Shown here: piece by piece, positions 9,046 to 16,693 of the stretch | Layout of the letters: every line of letters starts with the position of its first letter | Position numbering within the stretch: position 1 is the first letter of the stretch | Source: Paenibacillus alvei DSM 29 | GTDB lineage: Bacteria; Bacillota; Bacilli; Paenibacillales; Paenibacillaceae | DNA length: 64,000 nt | Direction of reading: 5' to 3' | Assembly (NCBI RefSeq): GCF_000293805.1 | Contig: NZ_AMBZ01000012.1 | Location: 1 to 64,000, forward strand | Program-made: the position numbers and the translations under genes | Notes under the pieces: model-generated | Told to the model about the DNA's origin: nothing | The model's input: the letters and a program-made list of their open reading frames with translations, nothing else | Database searches by the model: none

Positions 9046-9621
9046 ATGAATATGCGAAACAGCCAATGGAAATTGCGGGATATTGTCGTTCTCAGCTCAC
9101 TGTCTGTCGTGTTTGCCGTCATTTATTTGCTCTTCTTGCAAATCGGCAATGTGCTTGTGGGCTTTATGGGGCCGATGGGCTATGAAGTGATTTTCGGCAT
9201 TTGGTTCATCGTATCGATCATTGCCACCTATATTATTCGCAAGCCAGGGGCTGCTGTCATTTCGGAAACGGTCGCTGGATTGGTTGAGGTGCTCATCGGG
9301 AATGCGGTAGGCCCTATTTTAATCGTCTCTGCCTTGATTCAAGGGTTGGGAGCAGAAGCCGTATTTGCCGCAACAAGATACCGTAATTTTTCGACCAAGG
9401 TACTCATGCTTGCCGGTGTTGGTTCTGCTGTGTTCAGTTTCGCTTGGGGCTATTTCCGAAGCGGGTACGCAGCTTTTTCGCTGGGACTAATCCTTGCGAT
9501 GCTCTTGGTTCGCTGCATAAGCGGTGCAGTCATTTCCGGTCTCTTAGGAAAATCGATTGGTGATGCATTAGCCAATACAGGCGTACTCCGGAGCTTCCCA
9601 ATTGCAAAGGGGCAGCGATAA
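9046..9621 (+). CDS. ykoE: ECF transporter S component, thiamine/HMP type
   Basis: About 191 residues with five to six hydrophobic segments and the typical YkoE N-terminus (WKLRDIVVLSSLSVVFAVIY). This is the substrate-binding membrane subunit of an ECF importer and works with the ATPase and T component encoded next. The substrate (thiamine or HMP) is inferred from the TPP riboswitch and the YkoF partner. Three ATGs lie close together (9040, 9046, 9052); 9046 is best spaced from AGAGG. Confidence 0.9.
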   Translation: MNMRNSQWKLRDIVVLSSLSVVFAVIYLLFLQIGNVLVGFMGPMGYEVIFGIWFIVSIIATYIIRKPGAAVISETVAGLVEVLIGNAVGPILIVSALIQGLGAEAVFAATRYRNFSTKVLMLAGVGSAVFSFAWGYFRSGYAAFSLGLILAMLLVRCISGAVISGLLGKSIGDALANTGVLRSFPIAKGQR

Positions 9622-9622
9622 C

Positions 9623-11419
9623 ATGACGAGCACATTGCTTCTACCTAATGAGCAAGCATCTCCAGCAACGAGGGAAGATGATATAGAACCGCACCCTAAT
9701 ATAGCGATTGCCGCCTTGAATGTGTCCCTCGCCTTCGAGCATGAAAGCGAGTCGATCTTATCAGGAATTGAATGCTCTATTATGGATGGAGAGACCGTAC
9801 TGCTGCTCGGGCCAAGCGGATGTGGAAAAAGCTCGCTGGCTTTCTGTCTTGCCGGACTGTATCCCTATGCTATCGACAGCTTTGTGGAAGGCTCTATACA
9901 AGTATACGGCAAGCCAATTGAGCAATATGGTTCAGGCGAGGTTGCCCAGATCATCGGCATCGTATTTCAAGATTTCGAAAGCCAGTTCTGTATGCTGCGA
10001 GTGGAAGAAGAGGTTGCTTTCTGTCTCGAAAATCGCAATTGTCCTCGTACGGATATGGAGCCAATCATTTACGAGGTGCTGGAGAAGGTTGGCCTGCTCG
10101 GATGGCGCCAAGCTTACATTCATGAGCTGTCCGGTGGTATGAAGCAGAAGCTTGCGCTCGCCTGTGCCCTCGCACTTCGTGTGAAAATGCTTGTTCTGGA
10201 CGAGCCGACCTCGAACCTTGATCCGTATACAAGGCGTCAGTTCGCCGCACTTATCGCTGAGTTGGCGCAGAAGGAAGGGGTTTCCTTGCTGATTATTGAA
10301 CATCAGTTGGATGACTGGATCGGGTTTGCGGATCGCTTGCTTGTCATGAATGAACGAGGAGAGCTCGCATTCGATGGGTTGCCTGCTGCCTATTTTGAGC
10401 AGCACGCCGCTGAGGCCAAATCACATGGCATCTGGCTTCCCCAAGCCTTCGAGCTGCAACGTACCCTTCAACAGACCGTATCCTCCTACTGCTCAGCTTC
10501 GGGGCTGACTCATTATCCTGCATTAACCGACGATGAGCTGCTGAATATGTTATTGCCTCTTTCTGCAGAGATCCAGAAGGCAGCGGTGCGTATATTGACA
10601 CCAGCAAAGCCGAAGCCTTCTCAGCAGCAGCGCCGGACAGTTCTGAAAGCGGAGGGGCTTGCCTATCAGCGCCAAGGGAGATCGATTATTCATAACGCGT
10701 CGCTTACCCTGTACGAGGGGGAGTGGGCAGCGCTTGTTGGCCCGAATGGAGCCGGCAAGTCTACCCTTGCCTCCCTTCTGTCCGGATTGACTCAGCCGAG
10801 TGATGGACATATTCTGCTGCAAGATCTGCCTCTTCATCGTTATGCTGAAAGAGAGCTGCGGGCGCACATTGGCTATATATTTCAAAATCCAGAGCATCAG
10901 TTCATAACAGATACCGTATTCGATGAGATTGCATTTGGAATGCGGATGCAGCATGTAGAGGAAGAAGAAGTGAACACCAGAGTCGCGGAAGCATTGGCAC
11001 GGTTCCGTTTAAGCAAGGTTGCGAAGGCGAACCCATTCTCCATCAGCCAAGGCCAGAAGCGCAGACTCAGCGTAGCTTCCGTCCTTACGGACAGCCAGCA
11101 GCTCTTGCTATGCGATGAGCCCACATATGGACAAGATGCTTATACATCCAAGCAGTTGATGGATATGCTGCAAATGCGTGTGCAAGCCGGGGCAACCGTC
11201 CTAATGATTACACATGATATGGAATGGGTTCAAGCGTATGCAGACCGTGTTATCGTTCTGGATCAAGGACACATTCGCTATGACGGCTGCCCTTCCGAAT
11301 TGTGGACGAAACACCCGGAGCTTGTGGAAGCCTGTCATTTGCGAATGCCTATGAATTTCGCGATAGCGGAACAGTTGCAGGCGCTAATTTCTGCAAGGAA
11401 GGAAGTGGAGGGGCAGTGA
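9623..11419 (+). CDS. ykoD: ECF transporter ATPase, tandem ABC domains
   Basis: About 598 residues carrying two complete ABC domains in one chain. Domain 1 has Walker [10 protein letters not shown], signature ELSGGMKQKLALA and Walker B MLVLDEPTSNLD. Domain 2 has Walker A GPNGAGKST, signature SISQGQKRRLSVA and Walker B LLLCDEPTYGQD. The fusion replaces the usual separate A and A' ATPases of an ECF energizing module. The start is the ATG at 9623 after AAAGGGG, one base past the previous stop. The last codon overlaps the start of the T component. Confidence 0.93.
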   Translation: MTSTLLLPNEQASPATREDDIEPHPNIAIAALNVSLAFEHESESILSGIECSIMDGETVLLLGPSGCGKSSLAFCLAGLYPYAIDSFVEGSIQVYGKPIEQYGSGEVAQIIGIVFQDFESQFCMLRVEEEVAFCLENRNCPRTDMEPIIYEVLEKVGLLGWRQAYIHELSGGMKQKLALACALALRVKMLVLDEPTSNLDPYTRRQFAALIAELAQKEGVSLLIIEHQLDDWIGFADRLLVMNERGELAFDGLPAAYFEQHAAEAKSHGIWLPQAFELQRTLQQTVSSYCSASGLTHYPALTDDELLNMLLPLSAEIQKAAVRILTPAKPKPSQQQRRTVLKAEGLAYQRQGRSIIHNASLTLYEGEWAALVGPNGAGKSTLASLLSGLTQPSDGHILLQDLPLHRYAERELRAHIGYIFQNPEHQFITDTVFDEIAFGMRMQHVEEEEVNTRVAEALARFRLSKVAKANPFSISQGQKRRLSVASVLTDSQQLLLCDEPTYGQDAYTSKQLMDMLQMRVQAGATVLMITHDMEWVQAYADRVIVLDQGHIRYDGCPSELWTKHPELVEACHLRMPMNFAIAEQLQALISARKEVEGQ

Positions 11420-12201
11420 TTCTACGAGAATGGAATCCCAGCATCAAGGGATTGGCCATCATTGTGGCAGTTATTATGCTGTCGCTAACATTCGATCCGG
11501 TTACACCGCTCGCAGCACTTGGCTATATTATTCTTTTTACCTTCACATTAGGACGCATATCTTGGCGCAAATGGCTGCTCAGCTTCTCTCCCTTTCTCAT
11601 TATGGGGATTGGCTACGTCTGGACAGCCCTCGTCTTCCCGCGCGCAGCCGATCCAGCTTCGAGCACGATCCTCTGGCATTGGGGCTCGCTCATCATTACC
11701 GCAGCGACGTTCCAGCAAGCTGTATCACTTGGTTTACGAGTGCTTATTTTCTCAGCCTTGTCGCTTATATTCATTTTGACGACTGATCCGGTGCGCTTCA
11801 TGCTCAGCCTAATGCAGCAGTGCAAGCTTCCCCCGAAATGGGCTTATGGCATATTGGCAGGCTATCGCTTCCTCCCCTTCTTCAAGGAAGAGCTGCGCAT
11901 CCTTCAGCACGCTCACCGAATGCGAGGCATTGAACGGGCTCAAGGCTGGAAAAATAAGCTGCGCGCCTGGAAGCGTTACGCCATTCCTCTGCTTGCTTCT
12001 GCCATACGCAAGTCAGAGCGCGTAGCAGCCGCAATGATATCCAAGGGCTTTACGGGAAGGCGCGATCGAACGTATTATACCCAGCTTCGCGTCACTTGGA
12101 AGGATTGGCTATTATTTGGCTTACTGCTGAGCGGGATCGCTCTTTGCTACCTGTTATCTTGGAAGCTTGGGTTTGTACAATGGTATCAAGGACAGTTGTG
12201 A
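11416..12201 (+). CDS. ykoC: ECF transporter T component
   Basis: About 261 residues. Several membrane segments are followed by the cytosolic coupling helices with the A-R-G-like signatures typical of EcfT (around HRMRGIERAQGW and MISKGFTGRRDR). It starts at a GTG that overlaps the ATPase stop (GTGA), which shows tight coupling. It links the two ATPase domains to the YkoE-like S component. The operon ends here; the next gene is 88 bases downstream with its own RBS. Confidence 0.92.
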   Translation: MILREWNPSIKGLAIIVAVIMLSLTFDPVTPLAALGYIILFTFTLGRISWRKWLLSFSPFLIMGIGYVWTALVFPRAADPASSTILWHWGSLIITAATFQQAVSLGLRVLIFSALSLIFILTTDPVRFMLSLMQQCKLPPKWAYGILAGYRFLPFFKEELRILQHAHRMRGIERAQGWKNKLRAWKRYAIPLLASAIRKSERVAAAMISKGFTGRRDRTYYTQLRVTWKDWLLFGLLLSGIALCYLLSWKLGFVQWYQGQL

Positions 12202-12289
12202 CACAGTTTGACACCCTTTTCTCGTATCGCGCATAACATAATGAAGCACACTTTGTGTTTCCTTTATCTAGCGAAAAGGAGGTCGTTCT

Positions 12290-12577
12290 ATGCCTAAAAA
12301 GATTACGCCGAAAAAAACCGTTCCGAAGAAGATATCCTCCCATTACACAAAAAGCGTAAAATACTTAAAAAAATTCGTGAAAATCAAGGATAAAAAGGGG
12401 AATATCTATACGGGCACCATCGTAAAGGTAGATAAAAAAAGAGTGTATTTGAAAGTCAATTCCGTCAAGCATGCCGGTAAAGTACACACCTCATTTATCC
12501 CGTTTATTTTGCCGCTGGTACTGTTTGACCTGTTAGCCATTGTGCTGCTTGATACGCGTCGAGGATGGCTGTTTTAA
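12290..12577 (+). CDS. Small basic hypothetical membrane protein
   Basis: 95 residues, preceded by AAAAGGAGG. The N-terminal third is extremely lysine-rich (MPKKITPKKTVPKKI). A middle segment (FVKIKDKKGNIYTGTIVKVD) reads like a short beta-barrel of Sm/KOW type, and the C-terminus has one hydrophobic helix (FIPFILPLVLFDLLAIVLL) before a basic tail. I do not recognise a function. It might bind nucleic acid or an anionic polymer at the membrane; this is inference. Confidence 0.7.
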   Translation: MPKKITPKKTVPKKISSHYTKSVKYLKKFVKIKDKKGNIYTGTIVKVDKKRVYLKVNSVKHAGKVHTSFIPFILPLVLFDLLAIVLLDTRRGWLF

Positions 12578-12707
12578 AAGCTTTCTACCCCCTTAACGAT
12601 CCTTAAAAATAATCATATCTTATCATTTCGAGTATTTCGTTTGGACATACACGAATTTTATCCTATGTGTGTCACGTGCAGGGAAAAAATGAACAAGCAT
12701 GGCGTCT

Positions 12708-12739
12708 CCATACTCCCTTGAGCAATTGAGGGAGTATGG
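12708..12739 (+). terminator. Hairpin downstream of the small basic protein gene
   Basis: CCATACTCCCT and AGGGAGTATGG form a perfect 11-bp stem. There is no clear T tract, but its place between converging genes suggests transcript-end function. Confidence 0.4.
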
Positions 12740-12756
12740 TTCATGTGATAAACATA

Positions 12757-12789
12757 ACCCCCTCCAGCGTTATCTGCTTGAGGGGGGGC
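12757..12789. terminator. Hairpin between converging genes
   Basis: ACCCCCTC pairs with GAGGGGGG around a 14-base loop, just past the end of nrdR on the minus strand. It may end nrdR transcription, though no strong T run follows. Confidence 0.4.
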
Positions 12790-12802
12790 ATATAGTAAGA
12801 AA

Positions 12803-13282
12803 CTATTTGTCAGGGTGTTCGCCTAATGCATTCTTCGATAGAAGGTGGTTCAGTTCCTTCATAAACATACTGATATCCTTGAACTGACGATAGACCGATG
12901 CGAAGCGCACGTAAGCCACTTCATCCACCGGATAGAGCTGTTCCATGACGAAATCGCCGATGACACGGCTGTCCACTTCCGCATGTGCCGTATCGCGCAA
13001 CTGCTTCTCAACCTCAGAAGCAATCATCTCTAGCCTCTCCACAGAGACCGGCCGCTTCTCGCAGGCCCGAATGAGTCCGCGCAGCATCTTGTCTCTGCTG
13101 AATTCCTCTCTGCTTCCGTCCTTCTTTATTACGATTAATGGAGTCTCCTCCACCATCTCAAATGTAGTAAAGCGTCTGCTGCACAGCTCGCATTCCCGCC
13201 TGCGGCGAATGGACTTATTGTCGTTCGCTGGACGAGAATCAAGAACCTTTGTACCTAAGTGGTCGCAATAAGGACACTTCAT
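12803..13282 (-). CDS. nrdR: Transcriptional repressor NrdR
   Basis: 159 residues. An N-terminal zinc ribbon (CPYCDH ... CELCSRRF) is followed by an ATP-cone domain ([22 protein letters not shown]). NrdR senses adenine nucleotides and represses ribonucleotide reductase genes by binding NrdR boxes. GGAGGTAAGGT lies upstream of the ATG. The gene stands alone, divergent from the spore-protein gene. Confidence 0.96.
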   Translation of the reverse strand: MKCPYCDHLGTKVLDSRPANDNKSIRRRRECELCSRRFTTFEMVEETPLIVIKKDGSREEFSRDKMLRGLIRACEKRPVSVERLEMIASEVEKQLRDTAHAEVDSRVIGDFVMEQLYPVDEVAYVRFASVYRQFKDISMFMKELNHLLSKNALGEHPDK

Positions 13283-13407
13283 TACCTTACCTCCGTCCTA
13301 TTCTTGATGTTATCATTTTTCACTAATAAAAAATACCAGTGGTTACCTGTAATGATCTTTGAAAGAATGCACACAATACAATTACCAACCGCAAGGAGGT
13401 GAATCAA

Positions 13408-13629
13408 ATGAGCCAAAACAATCGTTCCAGCAACAACTTAGTCGTACCTCAAGCGACAGCAGCTCTTGAGCAAATGAAGTTCGAGATCGCACAAGAGTTG
13501 GGCATTGCCATCCCATCTGACGGATACTATGGCAACATGGCAACTCGTGACACCGGTTCTATCGGTGGTTACATCACGAAGCGTCTTGTCCAAATGGCTG
13601 AACAACAACTTGCAGGTCAATACAAATAA
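13408..13629 (+). CDS. Alpha/beta-type small acid-soluble spore protein
   Basis: About 73 residues with both SASP signatures: KFEIAQELGI, which contains the GPR protease cleavage motif, and the GYITKRLVQMAEQQL helix. SASPs coat and protect DNA in the forespore core and show the host is an endospore former. AAGGAGGTG lies before the ATG at 13408. Expression is normally SigG-dependent; I could not place a convincing SigG promoter by eye. A terminator-like hairpin follows. Confidence 0.96.
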   Translation: MSQNNRSSNNLVVPQATAALEQMKFEIAQELGIAIPSDGYYGNMATRDTGSIGGYITKRLVQMAEQQLAGQYK

Positions 13630-13635
13630 TGATGG

Positions 13636-13694
13636 GAAGAAGCGTCGGAGATAAAGCGCGATAACGGTATCGGCTTGTCCGATGCTTCTTCTTC
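13636..13694. terminator. Bidirectional hairpin between SASP and transglycosylase genes
   Basis: GAAGAAGCGTCGGA pairs with TCCGATGCTTCTTC with one mismatch, around a 31-base loop that itself may fold. It lies between converging genes and can serve both. Confidence 0.6.
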
Positions 13695-13703
13695 GTTATA
13701 CAT

Positions 13704-14285
13704 TTACTTCGAATAGATGCCTTTATACTTATCATAATAATGGATAACGCGCTGTACGTACAACTTTGTTTCCCCGTAAGGGATTCGCTGCTTGGCAGTT
13801 TCATAGCGGCCGTCCCATATTTTCGTACGAATCCATTTGCTCACATTTCCAGGGCCGGCATTATAAGCAGCGATCGCAGCGATCCAGTTCTCATTGAATT
13901 GCTTATGCAAAGACTTCAAATACCATGTTCCAATGAGGATGTTCGGATCGGCTGTATTTTTCAATTCATTCAATGACCAGCGCTCTTTCATCTTCAACTG
14001 TTCCATGGCCCATGTCGCCGTCTCCGGCATAAGCTGCATCACCCCGATAGCGCCCTTGCGAGATTCTCGACCTGCCTGAAAGTTCGTTTCTACTCGAATT
14101 ATGGCTGCTACGAGCAGGGGGTCAATATCGTATTTGGCCGCATGCTTGCGAATCTCCTCTTCATACGCAATTGGATACATCCATTTTCCCAGCCACTGCG
14201 ACTGCACGAACAGCAAAAACAGCATGCCTAAAAACAACAGCAATAGCACTCTCTTTTTGCGAAGCATCTTCATCATACGAATCAT
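13704..14285 (-). CDS. Lytic transglycosylase (SLT domain)
   Basis: About 193 residues: a short N-terminal membrane anchor or signal (KKRVLLLLFLGMLFLLFVQS) and a Slt70-type catalytic domain. The catalytic Glu is in RVETNF, with the family motifs GAIGVMQLMPETA and AAYNAGPGNV. It cleaves the MurNAc-GlcNAc bond of peptidoglycan outside the membrane. The best start is the ATG at 14285, which overlaps the coaE stop (ATGA) behind GGAGAAAGG; an in-frame upstream start at 14306 is less likely. Confidence 0.92.
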   Translation of the reverse strand: MIRMMKMLRKKRVLLLLFLGMLFLLFVQSQWLGKWMYPIAYEEEIRKHAAKYDIDPLLVAAIIRVETNFQAGRESRKGAIGVMQLMPETATWAMEQLKMKERWSLNELKNTADPNILIGTWYLKSLHKQFNENWIAAIAAYNAGPGNVSKWIRTKIWDGRYETAKQRIPYGETKLYVQRVIHYYDKYKGIYSK

Positions 14286-14878
14286 AGCAAGCCTTTCTCC
14301 GACCAAAATCGGTCGACCTGCATGATCGTATCTTGTAGCGAACCACTATTGTCGATCACAATGTCCGCCAGATCCCGTTTTTTCTCCATGCTCCATTGCG
14401 CATTCAGCCTTTGCTCCGCTTCCTTCTCGTTCCAACCGTCCCGTTCCATTAGACGCTGTAATTGAACACTTCTTGGTACATACACGACTACTATCGAATC
14501 GAACAGCTCAGCGAGGCCTGACTCATACAAGAGTGGAATATCTACAACAACAAGACGCTCTGGATGCTCCTGTTCGTACTGTCGCGTTTGACGTTGTATT
14601 TCCTGACGGATAGCTGGGTGCGTAATGCTTTCCAACTGTTTGCGACTTGTTTCACTTGCAAAGACAAGCTCTCCTAATCGCTTACGATTCAATGATCCGT
14701 CTTCCAACAGCATGTCCGATCCGAAATGCATCGCAATTTGTTCCAACACGGGACTGCCAGGGAGAACGACTTCCCTGGCAATCTTATCAGCATCAACTAA
14801 TAGAGCACCCCGCTCCACTAGTAATCGGGAGACGGTGCTTTTGCCGGATGCGATGCCTCCGGTTAACCCGATGTTCAT
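14282..14878 (-). CDS. coaE: Dephospho-CoA kinase
   Basis: 198 residues. The P-loop GLTGGIASGKST sits at the N-terminus, followed by the DADKIAREVV substrate motif and VVDIPLLYESGL. It phosphorylates the ribose 3'-OH of dephospho-CoA, the last step of CoA synthesis. It is translationally coupled to the downstream transglycosylase gene and sits in a minus-strand cluster with ytaF, mutM and polA, an order typical of Bacillales. Confidence 0.97.
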   Translation of the reverse strand: MNIGLTGGIASGKSTVSRLLVERGALLVDADKIAREVVLPGSPVLEQIAMHFGSDMLLEDGSLNRKRLGELVFASETSRKQLESITHPAIRQEIQRQTRQYEQEHPERLVVVDIPLLYESGLAELFDSIVVVYVPRSVQLQRLMERDGWNEKEAEQRLNAQWSMEKKRDLADIVIDNSGSLQDTIMQVDRFWSEKGLL

Positions 14879-14907
14879 GCCTTCACCTCATTCTATAATA
14901 ATGCCGC

Positions 14908-15639
14908 CTACGTCAGCAGCTTAATAATCCCCATAATAATCAACATGAACCCTGGAACAAATGACAGCTTGCCGATCCACCGCGCGCCTGCAAATGAAAT
15001 CCCGACGTGAATGCCAAAGCGCAGGAAAATACCGCTGAATAAGGCGATCGTGAATGCGGTCATGAACGAAGGATATCCCAGCAAAGCCGCTCCTATACCC
15101 GCGCCAAAAGCATCGAGTGACAGTGCAACACCTAGCCAAGCAGCTTCTACAGCACTAATTGTTCCAGAGCGATCCATATCGGCAGCGCTCGGGGTCTTCA
15201 AGATTTGAATGACGACACCTAAGCTCTTTAATTGAATGCGTACGACTTGACGCGGCTCAGCCTCCAGCTCTGTTGTGTGCAGAAGAGGCTCAACGAGATG
15301 AGAATCTTTTGCCGCATTTGGATCCCCTTGCTCAAACCGTTCCAAATGTTCGCCTTCTTCATGCGAGGAACGAAGTAGCTGCAGAATGGCCCAACAGCCG
15401 ATTGCCACGAGAATTAGTGAACCAATCCACTGTGCTACAGCAGGAGATACATATTGAATAAGCACATTGCCTACCTGCATCGACAGTAGAATGACAAGTC
15501 CCGAGCAGCATGAAATCACTACGATCGATGTCCAAGGGATGCGGAGCCGACGCAATCCATAGGTCATTCCTACTCCGAAGCTATCCAGGCTTAGGGCAAA
15601 AGCCAGGATGAGCAAAGACACGGTATGAATAAGCAACAA
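14908..15639 (-). CDS. ytaF: YtaF-family sporulation membrane protein
   Basis: 243 residues. It has two blocks of three hydrophobic helices, each starting with the duplicated motif (ALSLDSFGVGMTYG near residue 15 and ALSLDAFGAGIGAAL near 172), separated by an acidic linker. This is the MntP/YtaF fold. The gene lies between mutM and coaE as in other spore formers. A cation-transport role is possible by fold; the exact function is not established. Confidence 0.9.
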   Translation of the reverse strand: MLLIHTVSLLILAFALSLDSFGVGMTYGLRRLRIPWTSIVVISCCSGLVILLSMQVGNVLIQYVSPAVAQWIGSLILVAIGCWAILQLLRSSHEEGEHLERFEQGDPNAAKDSHLVEPLLHTTELEAEPRQVVRIQLKSLGVVIQILKTPSAADMDRSGTISAVEAAWLGVALSLDAFGAGIGAALLGYPSFMTAFTIALFSGIFLRFGIHVGISFAGARWIGKLSFVPGFMLIIMGIIKLLT

Positions 15640-15764
15640 CAGTCCCTCCCGCTAAGTCGTTCCCGAGCATCTGACTGCGTGCGGCTCAGGAATACCGATT
15701 TACCATATCATATGGGCATGAGCGGATAAGGGTGCTTATTCAACGATTAGCCTTACCTAAAAGC

Positions 15765-16595
15765 CTAAGAAAGCTGCTGGCATTTCGGACAATAATGTGT
15801 GCCTCGACCGCCAACAACCGATTTTTCAATGATACTGCCGCAGCGAACACAAGGCTCGCCTTGCCGCCCGTACATTTGCAATTGATGCTGGAACATCCCC
15901 ATTTCGCCTTGTCCATTGACATAAGACTTAATGGAAGAACCTCCAGCCTCAACAGCCTCCTGAAGGGTATCAATAATAGAGCGATGCAGGAGCGCATACT
16001 CCTCATCTGTTAATTCATCTGCCGCGCGGTTCGGGTGAATGCCGGCTCTGAACAAGGCCTCATCCACATAGATATTCCCGATTCCGACGACGATATGCTG
16101 GTTAAGCAGTACGGGCTTAATAAAGCTGCGCCGTCTTCGCATCGCTTCTGCGAATCGTTCCACAGTAAATTCTGCGGACAACGGCTCTACCCCCAGCTTA
16201 TGTAGCGGCGGCAATTCCCATTCTTCCCCGGCCGCGAACAGATGCATCGTACCAAATTGACGCACATCCTTGTAACGCAGTTCGGTACCGTCATCAAAAT
16301 GAAAAATGACATGCGTATGCTTCTCTACTGGCTCGTCAGCTTTATATACGCCATAGCGTCCTTCCATACGCAGATGGGAGACAAGGACGAGTCCGTCCAG
16401 AAGGATTCGCAAAAACTTGCCTCTCCGTTCAACCCGCTCAATGGTATGACCCTGCAATGCATCACAAAACTGCTCTATCTCTAACGGCCGCTGGATGATG
16501 CGGGGCAGCGTTACCGTAACGCGCTCTATCCGCTTCCCAGCTACCAATGTGTTCAATGTTTGTTTGACTGTTTCTACTTCCGGCAATTCCGGCAT
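15765..16595 (-). CDS. mutM: Formamidopyrimidine-DNA glycosylase MutM/Fpg
   Basis: 276 residues. It begins MPELPEVETV: Pro2 is the Schiff-base nucleophile and Glu3 the acid. The C-terminal zinc finger is complete (CVRCG ... CPKCQ), as is the helix-two-turn-helix region with VGIGNIYVDEALF. It removes 8-oxoguanine and FaPy lesions. I start it at 16595, so that processing exposes Pro2; the two extra upstream codons in the open frame are not needed. It lies directly downstream of polA and probably shares its transcript. Confidence 0.97.
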   Translation of the reverse strand: MPELPEVETVKQTLNTLVAGKRIERVTVTLPRIIQRPLEIEQFCDALQGHTIERVERRGKFLRILLDGLVLVSHLRMEGRYGVYKADEPVEKHTHVIFHFDDGTELRYKDVRQFGTMHLFAAGEEWELPPLHKLGVEPLSAEFTVERFAEAMRRRRSFIKPVLLNQHIVVGIGNIYVDEALFRAGIHPNRAADELTDEEYALLHRSIIDTLQEAVEAGGSSIKSYVNGQGEMGMFQHQLQMYGRQGEPCVRCGSIIEKSVVGGRGTHYCPKCQQLS

Positions 16596-16693
16596 GTCCA
16601 TCACCTCTCGCTATCCATTATACCGAAAAAGCCATGAATATGTAGGCTTAGCGGATCTTGTCATTCTCTTTAACTATGCCTAAAGATCTATTC

